Positions 16,932 to 25,225 are shown, counted from the first letter of the stretch. The stretch: DNA of 34,916 nt from Thermosinus carboxydivorans Nor1 (GCF_000169155.1 NZ_AAWL01000023.1:1-34916); one strand, 5' to 3'. Notes: generated by a model not told the origin, from the sequence alone. Made by a program: numbers and translations.

Positions 16932-18659
16932 CTGCAGCATTTACTTTTTTTGTATCCTTTTCTTCGCAAGATATGGCAGCGCTATTGTTTGGGCCTTATC
17001 TTTTTGGTGATTGCCGATCTCCTGCAACTATATATTCCCCGCCTGATTGGCAACGCTATCGATCATCTTGCTACCACAGACAACGCTTTAAACCGTGACC
17101 TTATACTGCTGGGAGTCGTTACGGCCGCTATTGCCTTGTTTCGGTATTTGTACCGGGAAGGGATTATGGGGAGCGCCCGGCTTTTAGAATTTTACCTGCG
17201 CGAACAGTTGTATCGGCATGCCTTGCGTTTACCGATGGATTATTATGATCGGCATGGTCCGGCGCAGGTTATGGCGTTGACTACCAACGATATTTCCGCA
17301 GTGCGGGTTGCCGTTGGGCTTGGCAGCATGTTGCTCGTTGATGCCGTTATTATGGGCGTAGTGGCATTCATGGTGATGGGCAGTCATATTCATTGGGGGT
17401 TAACTGTATTGGCCGTTCTTCCGTTACCAGTTATTTTAATGATTGCAACCTGGATGGGGGATACGGTACACCGGCGGTTTCGGGCTGTTCAGGAACAGTT
17501 TGCCGCCTTGACGGAGTTTTCCCAGGAAATATTGTCCGGATTGCAGGTTATTAAAGGTTTTGCTGCGGAGCAAAGAGCGGCGGCAAAATTTAAAACCGAG
17601 AGTGAGAAAGTGTTGGCTATTAATCTGGCGATGGCCAAGTTGCAGGCGGCGTATATACCGCTTACGCATCTGGCGCCGCTTGCGAGTTATGCCGTAGCCC
17701 TATATGTTGGCGGCTTATTGCTTATCGAAGGCACCATTACTGTTGGCGAGTTTACCGCTTTTATTGGTTATTTAGGACTTATTATCTGGCCAGTCATGGG
17801 GCTTGGCTATTTAATCAACATTATCCAGCGTGGCACGGCGTCGTTAATCCGGCTGGTCAATATTCTGACAGAACGAACCGACGAATGTTACGCCGAAGCA
17901 GCAGTACCTGATTTGCGTAACAGTGCCATTGAAATCGTAAATTTATCATTCCGGTATAGATTATCGGAAAAACCGGCTTTGCAAAATTTTTCGCTAATAG
18001 TGCCGCCCGGCAAGATGGTTGGTATTGTCGGACCTACCGGCGCCGGTAAATCTACACTGCTCAAATTGCTCCTTCGCCTATACGAACCGCCGGTTGGTAC
18101 CATATATATCGGCGGCCGGGAAATACATGAGCTGAACTGTTCGGGTTTGCGGCAGGCTTTCGGCTATGTTCCGCAGGAAAACATCCTATTCGCTCGGTCG
18201 GTAGGGGACAATATCGGCTTTGATAAGGCTTATCCGCGAACAGAGATTGAGGATGCGGCCAGGAAAGCTGTTGTAAAAGAAGCTATTGACAAAAAAATCT
18301 TCGGGTTCGAAACACTGTTAGCAGAAAGGGGCAGAGTTCTTTCCGGCGGGCAGCAACAGCGTATCAGTATTGCCCGAGCCCTTATTAAAAAGCCGCCGGT
18401 ATTGCTGCTTGACGATATTTTTTCCGCCCTTGATTACCAGACCCAGGCCGAACTGCTCGCTAATTTACGAGAAATAATTCAAGGTTGCACCACTATCCTG
18501 GTTTCTCAGCGGGTTAAGGTGGTAAAAGATGCCGATTTAATTGTCGTCATTGACAAAGGTTGCATAGTGGAACAAGGTACCCATCAAGAGTTGGTTGCCA
18601 GGAATGGGCTATACCGTCGGCTTTATGAACAACAAACGGATTTTGGTGATATAGAATGA
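16932..18659 (+). CDS. ABC exporter half-transporter with degenerate ATP site
   Basis: About 575 residues: six membrane segments (to about 310), then a nucleotide-binding domain. Walker A GPTGAGKST and signature LSGGQQQR are intact, but the Walker B end reads LLLDD, with Asp where the catalytic Glu belongs, and the switch His is Gln (LVSQRV). These changes are typical of the degenerate subunit in heterodimeric exporters such as TM287 or BmrC. AGAGGTGA at 16918-16925 points to a CTG start at 16932 (next in-frame LQHLLFLYPFL); the first ordinary start, TTG 16950, has no ribosome binding site. It overlaps its partner gene by four bases. Substrate unknown: drug or lipid are possible. Confidence 0.88.
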   Translation: MQHLLFLYPFLRKIWQRYCLGLIFLVIADLLQLYIPRLIGNAIDHLATTDNALNRDLILLGVVTAAIALFRYLYREGIMGSARLLEFYLREQLYRHALRLPMDYYDRHGPAQVMALTTNDISAVRVAVGLGSMLLVDAVIMGVVAFMVMGSHIHWGLTVLAVLPLPVILMIATWMGDTVHRRFRAVQEQFAALTEFSQEILSGLQVIKGFAAEQRAAAKFKTESEKVLAINLAMAKLQAAYIPLTHLAPLASYAVALYVGGLLLIEGTITVGEFTAFIGYLGLIIWPVMGLGYLINIIQRGTASLIRLVNILTERTDECYAEAAVPDLRNSAIEIVNLSFRYRLSEKPALQNFSLIVPPGKMVGIVGPTGAGKSTLLKLLLRLYEPPVGTIYIGGREIHELNCSGLRQAFGYVPQENILFARSVGDNIGFDKAYPRTEIEDAARKAVVKEAIDKKIFGFETLLAERGRVLSGGQQQRISIARALIKKPPVLLLDDIFSALDYQTQAELLANLREIIQGCTTILVSQRVKVVKDADLIVVIDKGCIVEQGTHQELVARNGLYRRLYEQQTDFGDIE

Positions 18660-20431
18660 GCATGTACTTTCGCGGAAAAGACTATGATACCACTGGCAGC
18701 GCCCGGCGAATCGACGAAAGAATGCTCCGACTACTATGGCTTTATGCCCGGCCGTTCAAAGGATTATTCGCGGCGGCGCTGCTGGTAATGCTATTAGGAA
18801 CGGCTGCTGACCTTGTCCGCCCATACCTATTAAAAATAGCCATTGATGAACAGGTTGCTGTTAAGGATGCGACAGGTCTTATGCGTACTGCTGGTATTTA
18901 TTTGGCTACCATTATTGCCGGCGCTTTGTTAGCATATGGACAGGCTTATCTTCTTCAGTATATCGGACAACAGATTATCTTTGATATCAGGCAAAAAGTT
19001 TTTCGCCGGTTAATTGATCAGCCGTACCAGGAAGCGGCGGAACAGTCGGTAGGTCGGATGGTGACAAGGGTTACTAATGACATAGAAGCCCTCCGGGATC
19101 TATATACTGATGTGTTAGTGGCTTTTGCCAGCGACAGTATCGTTCTGGTCGGCATCATTATCGCCATGTTGGTCATGGACTGGCAACTGGCTTTGGTATC
19201 TTTTACGGTTATTCCATTGATGTTTGTTTTGGCGACAACTTATCAAAAGTTTGCCCGCCAGGCCTATCGGCTGGTCCGCGAGCGGACGGCAGCCATTAAT
19301 ACCTTTATTCAGGAAACATTAAACGGTATTCTCGTCGTCAAAGCCTTCGCCCGTTTTTCTCGGACAGAGCAGGAATATGACGTCCTAAACCGGGATTATC
19401 TGGGGGCAGGGCTAAAAGAAATGCGAAGCTTTGCAATATTTCGGCCATTAGTAGAAGTTATTTATACTATTGCAATCATTTTGGTGCTGTGGTCGAGCGG
19501 TTGGCAAAAGGCAGGAAGTGTTGATGTTGGGGTAGTCATCGCTTTTTTGCGGTATGTGGAAAAATTTTTCGGGCCAATCAAAGATTTGTCGGAAAAGTAT
19601 AATCTGCTGCAGTCTGCGGTCGCTGCTGCCGAACGGGTGTATGACCTGTTGACTGACAAAGCATCGGTAAAGGATCAAGGTAAGTATAAATACGAAAGCG
19701 AAGTGGCTATTTCCGGGCGCATTACTTTTGAAAACGTCTGGTTTGCCTATCAGGAGCCGGAGTGGGTGCTGCGCGGCCTGTCTTTTGAAATTGCACCGGG
19801 CGAATTTGTTGGCATTGCCGGTCTGTCTGGATCAGGGAAAACAACCATCCTGCGGTTACTGCTACGGTTTTATGAACCGCAACGCGGACGGATTACCATT
19901 GATGGTATTGATATTAAAGATATCCATCCCATTCTGCTGCGTAAGAAAATTGGAGCGGTATTTCAGGAGGTGCATGTTTTTAAGGGGACAGTGGCCGACA
20001 ACATCAGTCTATATGATACGGCCATGGCAACGGAGCAGATTATTTGGGCGGCGAGGATGGCCAACCTGGACCGTTTTGTGGAGGAGCTGCCGCACAAATA
20101 TGATACTGAAGTAGGGTACCAAGGTGCATTGCTATCAGCAGGACAGCGGCAGTTGTTATCTTTGGCCAGAGCATTGGCCGTCCGGCCTGATATTTTGGTT
20201 TTAGATGAAGCGACATCAAGTGTTGACAGCCAAACCGAGGCTTTGATTCAAAACGCTCTTGAAAAGATTGGGCAAAAACGCAGTATGCTGGTTATTGCCC
20301 ATCGTCTTTCGACAATCCGGCGGGCCGATAAAATTCTCATTTTACACAAAGGCCGGGTTGCAGAAGAAGGCACTCACGAAACTTTGATGGCCAGGCGTGG
20401 TTTTTATTATCGGCTTTATTGCAGTCAATAG
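18656..20431 (+). CDS. ABC exporter half-transporter with catalytic ATP site
   Basis: Partner of the upstream gene, started at ATG 18656 in an ATGA overlap, so translation is probably coupled. The 591 residues give six membrane segments (about 30-320) and an ATPase domain with Walker A GLSGSGKTT, Walker B ILVLDEATSSVD with catalytic Glu, and switch His in IAHRLSTI. The signature is LSAGQRQ, not LSGGQ; in the heterodimer this altered signature faces the partner's degenerate site. Together the pair matches the TM287/288 and BmrCD design with one working and one degenerate site. A short extension of about 25 residues precedes the first membrane segment. Confidence 0.92.
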   Translation: MSMYFRGKDYDTTGSARRIDERMLRLLWLYARPFKGLFAAALLVMLLGTAADLVRPYLLKIAIDEQVAVKDATGLMRTAGIYLATIIAGALLAYGQAYLLQYIGQQIIFDIRQKVFRRLIDQPYQEAAEQSVGRMVTRVTNDIEALRDLYTDVLVAFASDSIVLVGIIIAMLVMDWQLALVSFTVIPLMFVLATTYQKFARQAYRLVRERTAAINTFIQETLNGILVVKAFARFSRTEQEYDVLNRDYLGAGLKEMRSFAIFRPLVEVIYTIAIILVLWSSGWQKAGSVDVGVVIAFLRYVEKFFGPIKDLSEKYNLLQSAVAAAERVYDLLTDKASVKDQGKYKYESEVAISGRITFENVWFAYQEPEWVLRGLSFEIAPGEFVGIAGLSGSGKTTILRLLLRFYEPQRGRITIDGIDIKDIHPILLRKKIGAVFQEVHVFKGTVADNISLYDTAMATEQIIWAARMANLDRFVEELPHKYDTEVGYQGALLSAGQRQLLSLARALAVRPDILVLDEATSSVDSQTEALIQNALEKIGQKRSMLVIAHRLSTIRRADKILILHKGRVAEEGTHETLMARRGFYYRLYCSQ

Positions 20432-20438
20432 TTTTTTT
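20417..20438 (+). terminator. Short terminator overlapping the end of the ABC gene
   Basis: TATTG (20417-20421), loop CAGT, CAATA (20426-20430), G, seven Ts. The stem is only 5 bp and includes the stop codon, so it may be leaky. Confidence 0.4.
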
Positions 20439-20506
20439 GGAGAGTCTAGGTTTACTGTTTTCCGTTTGGTTAGCACGATTTTAGATACAAGTTGTGGCCC
20501 AATCTC

Positions 20507-20534
20507 TTGCCAAATTAAAGAAGTTTCGTACAAT
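20507..20534 (+). promoter_or_regulatory. Candidate promoter of the 43-residue gene
   Basis: TTGCCA (20507-20512), 16 bases, TACAAT (20529-20534), about 39 bases before the GTG start. Confidence 0.45.
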
Positions 20535-20572
20535 TATAGGTAGATTATTCTTGCTATCCAGGGGGATACGCT

Positions 20573-20704
20573 GTGGTAAAGAGTTCGAAAAAACGGGCCT
20601 ATCACAAAAATGATATCGATAATCTCAACCGTACCGCCCTAATTATCGGCGGGGTAATGGCTGCTGCCATTTTGCTTACCATGGTTGTTTCCTTCGTCAT
20701 GTAG
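20573..20704 (+). CDS. 43-residue single-span membrane protein, unrecognised
   Basis: A short gene from GTG 20573 to TAG 20702-20704, with AGGGGG about nine bases before the start. The product opens with a basic, polar stretch (MVKSSKKRAYHKNDIDNLN) and ends in one membrane span (TALIIGGVMAAAILLTMVV), so the N-terminus probably stays in the cytoplasm. It has its own candidate promoter and is followed by a clear terminator, so it is a complete transcription unit. I do not recognise a family. Such peptides often act as accessory subunits or regulators in the membrane. Confidence 0.7.
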   Translation: MVKSSKKRAYHKNDIDNLNRTALIIGGVMAAAILLTMVVSFVM

Positions 20705-20723
20705 AATATCTGCTTTTCTCATT

Positions 20724-20749
20724 ACACCGGCAACGGTGTTATTTTTTTT
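20724..20749 (+). terminator. Terminator after the 43-residue gene
   Basis: ACACCG (20724-20729), loop GCAA, CGGTGT (20734-20739), then TA and a run of eight Ts. Confidence 0.85.
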
Positions 20750-20813
20750 GCAGGATTTAGACAGGCAATAGCAAATAATTATTTGTGCCAAATTAATGTT
20801 TAGGAGGATTATA

Positions 20814-21485
20814 ATGGAAGTAAAGACGGATATGCTGGATAAAGGCGCAATTTTGCAAAGAGATAACGAGACTTATGCTATTGCTCCCCACATACCGGGC
20901 GGCATTATTTTGGACCCTAATCTTTTGCGCAAGTTAGCCGACGTAGCGGAAAAATACGGTGCAAAAGCCCTTAAGGTAACGTCGGCGCAGCGTATTGCCA
21001 TCGTAGGGATTGAGCCGGATAAAATTGATGCCGCCTGGGCAGAACTCGGCATGAGCAAAGGGCATGCGGTAGGGCTGTGCGTGCGGAGCGTGAAAATCTG
21101 TCCGGCTACCCATTTCTGCAAGCGGGCGCAGCAGGACGCGGTAACACTTGGGCTTGCCTTGGACGAGCGTTACCACGGTATGAATCTTCCTTCAAAGTTT
21201 AAAATCGGTGTTAGCGGCTGTATGAATTCCTGTGCCGAACCGGCGATCAAAGACCTGGGGATTATCGGGACGCCTAAGGGCTACCATATCCTAATTGGCG
21301 GCAACGCGGGCATTAAACCCCGGCTGGCTAACCTGCTGGCCGAGCATGTAGCGCCGGATGCTGTTTTGCCATTAGTTGATAAAATTATTACATATTATAA
21401 AGAAAATGCTCGTAACTATGAACGGATGGGCATGATGATTGATCGTCTCGGCTTTGAGAAGGTTAAGCAAGATATTTTGGGCTAG
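20814..21485 (+). CDS. Small siroheme/[4Fe-4S] sulfite reductase-like protein
   Basis: A 223-residue protein with the nitrite/sulfite reductase ferredoxin-like domain (about 15-80) followed by the siroheme-iron-sulfur domain. Four Cys form the cluster motif: Cys96-x5-Cys102 (CPATHFC) and Cys136-x3-Cys140 (SGCMNSC), Cys140 being the expected bridge to siroheme. Length and layout resemble the low-molecular-weight assimilatory-type sulfite reductases known from Desulfovibrio and methanogens, about 23 kDa. The start is ATG 20814, after AGGAGG at 20802-20807. The natural electron donor is not encoded nearby. Reduction of sulfite is likely; nitrite cannot be excluded. Confidence 0.85.
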   Translation: MEVKTDMLDKGAILQRDNETYAIAPHIPGGIILDPNLLRKLADVAEKYGAKALKVTSAQRIAIVGIEPDKIDAAWAELGMSKGHAVGLCVRSVKICPATHFCKRAQQDAVTLGLALDERYHGMNLPSKFKIGVSGCMNSCAEPAIKDLGIIGTPKGYHILIGGNAGIKPRLANLLAEHVAPDAVLPLVDKIITYYKENARNYERMGMMIDRLGFEKVKQDILG

Positions 21486-21545
21486 TGGATTAGATACCAA
21501 TTTGTGGGTATACTCACGGTAGGTAAAGCGAAGGGGGCGAGAAGA

Positions 21546-22763
21546 ATGGACTGGGTCAATGAAACAATTGAGCGTATTGCGCAGTGGGGTAAGGGCGAAC
21601 AGGGTGTTACGCGCCTGGCTTATACTACCGTTGATCTTCAGGCAAGGGAATACATAATGGGGTTGATGCGTGAGGCAGGGCTGACTGTACGGGTGGACCA
21701 GATCGGTAACATTATTGGCCGTATGGATGGAACTGACCCCAATGCCCCTGCTGTTGTTACCGGTTCCCACCTTGATACCGTCCCAGAAGGTGGCAAATAC
21801 GATGGGGTTGTCGGCGTTGTGGGGGGGCTTGCCGCTATTAAGGAACTAAAAGCACGCGGTTCTCTCACTCATCCCGTGGAGCTGATCATATTTGCCGCCG
21901 AGGAATCGAGCCGGTTCGGGTTCGCCACCATGGGCAGCAAGGCAATGGCTGGCTCCGCTAATCTATTGGCTTGGGGCAAAGCGCGGGATCAGGAGGGGAA
22001 TAGTTTTCCCGATGTGCTGAAACGCTGCGGGCTGGATTTTCAAGCGCTGACTAACGCTAGCCGGTCGCCAGGCGAGATTAAAGCTTTTGTGGAACTGCAT
22101 ATCGAACAGGGGCCTATTCTTGAGAAAGAGGGCGTCCAAATTGGCGTTGTCGGGGCCATTGCCGCACCGACCAGGCTAAAAATAACTATTGAAGGGATGG
22201 CCGCCCATTCCGGTACTACGCCAATGGATCAGCGCCAAGACGCACTGGTTAGTGCTGCCATGGTGATACTAGCCGTCCAGGAGGTTGCGTCAGAACAATC
22301 CCATAAGGGCACAGTTGGTACTGTCGGTGCTATCAAGGTTTATCCGAATGTCATGAACGTTATTCCCGGGCGGGTCGAGATGTGGGTAGATATCCGCGGT
22401 GTTGATCATGAAAGCATCATCGAAACTTTACAAGACATTAAGGATGCGGTTAGCACCATTGCCGAGGCGCAGGAAACCCCTGTGGCTATCGAAGTTTTAT
22501 CTTCTGATAAACCAGTTCAGCTTCATTCCGATGTTATTGAAGTCATCGAGACTGCCTGCCGCAAGTTAGGCGTTTCTTACCGGCATATCAATAGTGGCGC
22601 GGGGCATGATGCCATGAATATGGCCCAAATCGCTCCGTCCGGCATGATTTTTATTCCCTGCGCTAACGGCATTAGCCATAATCCGGATGAGTACGCTTCA
22701 CCCAAGGATATTGAGGCAGGTATCTGTGTATTGACGGAAGTCCTCTATGAATTGGCAAAGTAG
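21546..22763 (+). CDS. M20-family amidohydrolase (N-carbamoyl-amino-acid hydrolase/allantoate type)
   Basis: Cytoplasmic two-metal hydrolase of 405 residues that removes carbamoyl groups from amino acids or related ureido compounds. Metal ligands are visible: His75 in TGSHLDTVPEGG, Asp86 in KYDGVVG, Glu119-Glu120 in AAEESSRFG, His184 in ELHIEQGP and the late His in GISHNPDEY. The GMAAHSGTTPMDQRQD segment (about 220-235) belongs to the dimerisation domain. This set fits the hydantoinase/carbamoylase branch (AmaB, AllC, UAZ-like) more than peptidases. ATG 21546 follows AGGGGG; an open upstream extension to 21504 has no such site. Substrate not decidable here. Confidence 0.9.
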   Translation: MDWVNETIERIAQWGKGEQGVTRLAYTTVDLQAREYIMGLMREAGLTVRVDQIGNIIGRMDGTDPNAPAVVTGSHLDTVPEGGKYDGVVGVVGGLAAIKELKARGSLTHPVELIIFAAEESSRFGFATMGSKAMAGSANLLAWGKARDQEGNSFPDVLKRCGLDFQALTNASRSPGEIKAFVELHIEQGPILEKEGVQIGVVGAIAAPTRLKITIEGMAAHSGTTPMDQRQDALVSAAMVILAVQEVASEQSHKGTVGTVGAIKVYPNVMNVIPGRVEMWVDIRGVDHESIIETLQDIKDAVSTIAEAQETPVAIEVLSSDKPVQLHSDVIEVIETACRKLGVSYRHINSGAGHDAMNMAQIAPSGMIFIPCANGISHNPDEYASPKDIEAGICVLTEVLYELAK

Positions 22764-22771
22764 GTGTTTTA

Positions 22772-23473
22772 TTGCAAATCGATGTATGTTTTACGCCAGA
22801 TGATTATCTAGCGTCTTCCGCTAGCGTTGTCGTTGTTATTGATGTTTTACGTGCCACAACATCTATTGCCACGGCTTTTGCCAACGGTTGCCGGAAGCTA
22901 ATCCCTACGGCGACGGTCGAAGAGGCCGTTGTTTTAAAGCAGGATCATTTTCCCGACGCATTACTGGCGGGTGAAAGGAAAGGGCTTATAATACCTGGCT
23001 TTCAGCTCGGCAACTCCCCGTTTGAGTATGTACGTAATATAGTGGATAGTAAAACGATTATCATGACGACGACAAACGGAACTAGGGCGTTGGGATTGGC
23101 GCGCAATGCCGCCAATGTTTTCACGGCCGCATTTGTCAATGCGGCTGCGGTGTGTGAGCGTTTGTCCGACATGGGTCGGGATGTTGTGTTTCTCTGTGCC
23201 GGTACGGAAGGAAATTTTTCAATAGAGGACGTCCTCTGTGCCGGTCTACTTGTCAGCCGTTTTGGTTTATCGGCCACTCTTAGTGACAAAGCTCTTGCCG
23301 CCCGCGCCATGTACGAGGGGGCTCACTCCGATTTGCTTAAAACGGTGATGACTTCGTCGCACGGGCGCTATTTGCGTGATATCGGTTTTGCCGATGATGT
23401 GGTCTTTTGTCTCCAGCACGATATTTTTTCAGTGGTTCCCCAATATTGTGATGGCATTATTACAATAACCTAA
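22772..23473 (+). CDS. comB: 2-phosphosulfolactate phosphatase family protein (ComB)
   Basis: A 233-residue protein with the ComB features VVVVIDVLRATTSIATAF near the N-terminus, TTTNGTRAL around residue 99-107 and FLCAGTEGNFSIEDVLCAG near 145-163. ComB dephosphorylates 2-phosphosulfolactate in coenzyme M synthesis of methanogens; many Bacillota carry it with no proven role. The start is TTG 22772, with TAGGTG of the preceding stop codon serving as ribosome binding site, so it is translationally linked to the M20 hydrolase gene. ComA and ComC are not in the window. A role in sulfolactate handling is possible, especially with a sulfite reductase two genes upstream. Confidence 0.88.
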   Translation: MQIDVCFTPDDYLASSASVVVVIDVLRATTSIATAFANGCRKLIPTATVEEAVVLKQDHFPDALLAGERKGLIIPGFQLGNSPFEYVRNIVDSKTIIMTTTNGTRALGLARNAANVFTAAFVNAAAVCERLSDMGRDVVFLCAGTEGNFSIEDVLCAGLLVSRFGLSATLSDKALAARAMYEGAHSDLLKTVMTSSHGRYLRDIGFADDVVFCLQHDIFSVVPQYCDGIITIT

Positions 23474-23478
23474 ATAAG

Positions 23479-23504
23479 CCGGCCAATTATCTGGCCGGTT
23501 TTTT
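23479..23504 (+). terminator. Terminator after comB
   Basis: CCGGCCA (23479-23485), loop ATTATC, TGGCCGG (23492-23498), six Ts. Confidence 0.92.
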
Positions 23505-23581
23505 GTTAAAATTACCGTCTGTTAATTATGTAAACAATATGATACAATGGGGGGTGAACAAGAGGGGAAAGGAGATGAATT

Positions 23582-24322
23582 GTGAAGAAAGCAGTTGTTA
23601 TCACTTTGATGGCGTTGACCATCAATATGTTTTCTCCTGTATTGCCACAGGCTCATGCTGCTTTTCTTGAGGACAAGCTCGCAGAAGTTGTCACTGCCGG
23701 TCCCAATATGGTACGGGTGCAAGAACTGCTGAGAGTAAAGAAGGATTTAGAACAAGGTAAAAAAGAAGCGTTGTGGGACTTACTCGCCAAAACAGCCTTG
23801 GAAAAAGCAAGTAAGTCAACAGCTGGCGCTGATGTCGTTTCTGTCGCGAACGGGGATTTGAATAAGAATGTAGAAACCGTCCTTCGTCAAGAAGTCGAGC
23901 AAACTTTAAGCGAGCGATTGGCTTCTTATGATAAGGAATTGGCCGTTATCTCTATGCTATTTAATTTCAATAATGTTCTGGCGCCGCAAAGCGTGCGCAA
24001 TAATAATTCTCTAATGGGAGCGCCACAAAACTATAAGCGTGTCCTGGAAATGACAGCTACCGCTTATGCTCCCGGTCCGCTGGATAACGGCAAATGGGGA
24101 GATAAGACTTATATGGGCGGCAAAGTGCGCAAAGGCGTTGCCGCGGTTGACCCTAATGTAATCCCCATGGGGACCAGGCTTTGGGTGGAAGGCTATGGTG
24201 AAGCAATTGCCGAGGACCAAGGCAGCGCCATTAAAGGCAACCGTATCGACCTGGCTTTCAATACACGGAGCGAAGCCCTTGACTATGGCATTCAAAAAGT
24301 GAAAGTGTATGTACTTGAATAA
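23582..24322 (+). CDS. Secreted 3D-domain protein
   Basis: A 246-residue exported protein. The signal peptide runs to about residue 26 (PQAHA, then AFLED). A helical middle part (30-130) follows, then a C-terminal 3D domain from about 150, named for three conserved Asp: VAAVDPNVIPMGTRLWV, IAEDQGSAIKG and NRIDLAF. The fold is shared with MltA lytic transglycosylases and YuiC/Rpf-type wall enzymes, so peptidoglycan cleavage is likely. The start is GTG 23582 after AAAGGAG; an overlapping ATG is in another frame. The 3D domain is paralogous to that of the gene at 24644, but this copy has no riboswitch. Confidence 0.88.
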   Translation: MKKAVVITLMALTINMFSPVLPQAHAAFLEDKLAEVVTAGPNMVRVQELLRVKKDLEQGKKEALWDLLAKTALEKASKSTAGADVVSVANGDLNKNVETVLRQEVEQTLSERLASYDKELAVISMLFNFNNVLAPQSVRNNNSLMGAPQNYKRVLEMTATAYAPGPLDNGKWGDKTYMGGKVRKGVAAVDPNVIPMGTRLWVEGYGEAIAEDQGSAIKGNRIDLAFNTRSEALDYGIQKVKVYVLE

Positions 24323-24324
24323 GG

Positions 24325-24349
24325 GGATCGGGTTATCCGATCCTTTTTT
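24325..24349 (+). terminator. Terminator after the first 3D-domain gene
   Basis: GGATCGG (24325-24331), loop GTTAT, CCGATCC (24337-24343), six Ts. The next 110 bases hold nothing I can identify. Confidence 0.9.
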
Positions 24350-24461
24350 CATTGGCGCTTACCAGGGCGCTATTTTCACACATATATTTCCATAGCTATC
24401 GTTCATATGGCGACTAGCTCACAGTTAGGAATAAATTGCCATTTTTTAGTTGTAGTTACCT

Positions 24462-24490
24462 TTGACTATGGAGTCAATTTATAGTAAAAT
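24462..24490 (+). promoter_or_regulatory. Promoter of the riboswitch transcript
   Basis: TTGACT (24462-24467), 17 bases, TAAAAT (24485-24490), immediately ahead of the riboswitch. Confidence 0.7.
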
Positions 24491-24497
24491 TACAATA

Positions 24498-24622
24498 ACG
24501 CCGAATCCGTTTGGTACGGGGGACCCACTAAAGATACAGGGGTGAATCCGCCAGAATGGTGGAAGGGTTCTTTCTCTAGTCCTTCTCTTTGACCCTAACC
24601 CGACAGCTAACCTCGGAGGCGT
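24498..24622 (+). promoter_or_regulatory. Cyclic di-AMP riboswitch (ydaO/yuaA class)
   Basis: The conserved blocks of this class appear in order: CCGAATCCGT, GGTACGGGGGACCCA, GGGGTGAATCC, an AGGGTTC...GACCCTAACCC arm, GACAGCTAACCTCGGAGGCGT. The closing stem is ACGCC (24498-24502) with GGCGT (24618-24622). The class senses c-di-AMP and usually turns off wall-hydrolase and potassium-transport genes at high ligand. No terminator follows: the gene's ribosome binding site begins nine bases on. TCTCTTT (24584-24590) could pair with AAAGAGA (24627-24633), so control of translation through ribosome-binding-site masking is possible; that part is inference. Confidence 0.92.
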
Positions 24623-24643
24623 AGAAAAAGAGAGGTGAGACAA

Positions 24644-25225
24644 TTGAAAAAAATTGCCCTTGCAGCGGTACTTACTCTGCTCATGCTGCTATTTGCCGCA
24701 ACTTCCTTGGCTGCGCCGGGGGACAACCTTCTTCGCCAAGGCGACCGGGGAGAAGATGTACGGTATCTGCAAAAAATGTTAGCCGATAAAGGCTACTACG
24801 CCGGGGCAATTGACGGCATTTTTGGCGGCGCCACTATGCGTGCGGTGTTGGAGTTTCAGCGTGATAACGGACTAGTGGCCGATGGCATTGTCGGAAAAGA
24901 CACTCTCCGCTATTTAGAACGGGCCGCGGTTGAACCTAGCCGGTACAGCAGGGTTTTAACCATGGTAGCTACTGCTTATACTCGTTTTGATGACGGCAAT
25001 GGCAGCTATACTTATCGTGGCAATTTACTTCGCAAAGGATTGGCTGCCGTGGACCCGGCGGTCATTCCGCTTGGTACGCGCCTATATATTCCAGGATACG
25101 GCTATGCTATCGCTGATGACATTGGCGGGGCGATAAAAGGCAACAAAATTGACCTTGCCTTTGAAAGCCGGGAAGAAGCACTACAGTTTGGAAGACAACA
25201 CGTAACTGTTTATGTACTTGATTGA
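24644..25225 (+). CDS. Secreted peptidoglycan-binding and 3D-domain protein
   Basis: A 193-residue exported protein: signal peptide to about residue 23 (ATSLA), a PG_binding_1 domain at 30-90 (LRQGDRGEDVRYLQKML, GYYAGAIDGIFG), and a 3D domain from about 105 with its Asp residues in LAAVDPAVIPLGTRLYI, IADDIGG and KIDLAF. This is a cell-wall hydrolase of the type often found under c-di-AMP riboswitches. The start is TTG 24644, six bases after AGAGGTG; a GTG at 24635 lies inside that ribosome binding site. The 3D domain closely resembles that of the gene at 23582, which suggests duplication. Confidence 0.92.
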   Translation: MKKIALAAVLTLLMLLFAATSLAAPGDNLLRQGDRGEDVRYLQKMLADKGYYAGAIDGIFGGATMRAVLEFQRDNGLVADGIVGKDTLRYLERAAVEPSRYSRVLTMVATAYTRFDDGNGSYTYRGNLLRKGLAAVDPAVIPLGTRLYIPGYGYAIADDIGGAIKGNKIDLAFESREEALQFGRQHVTVYVLD

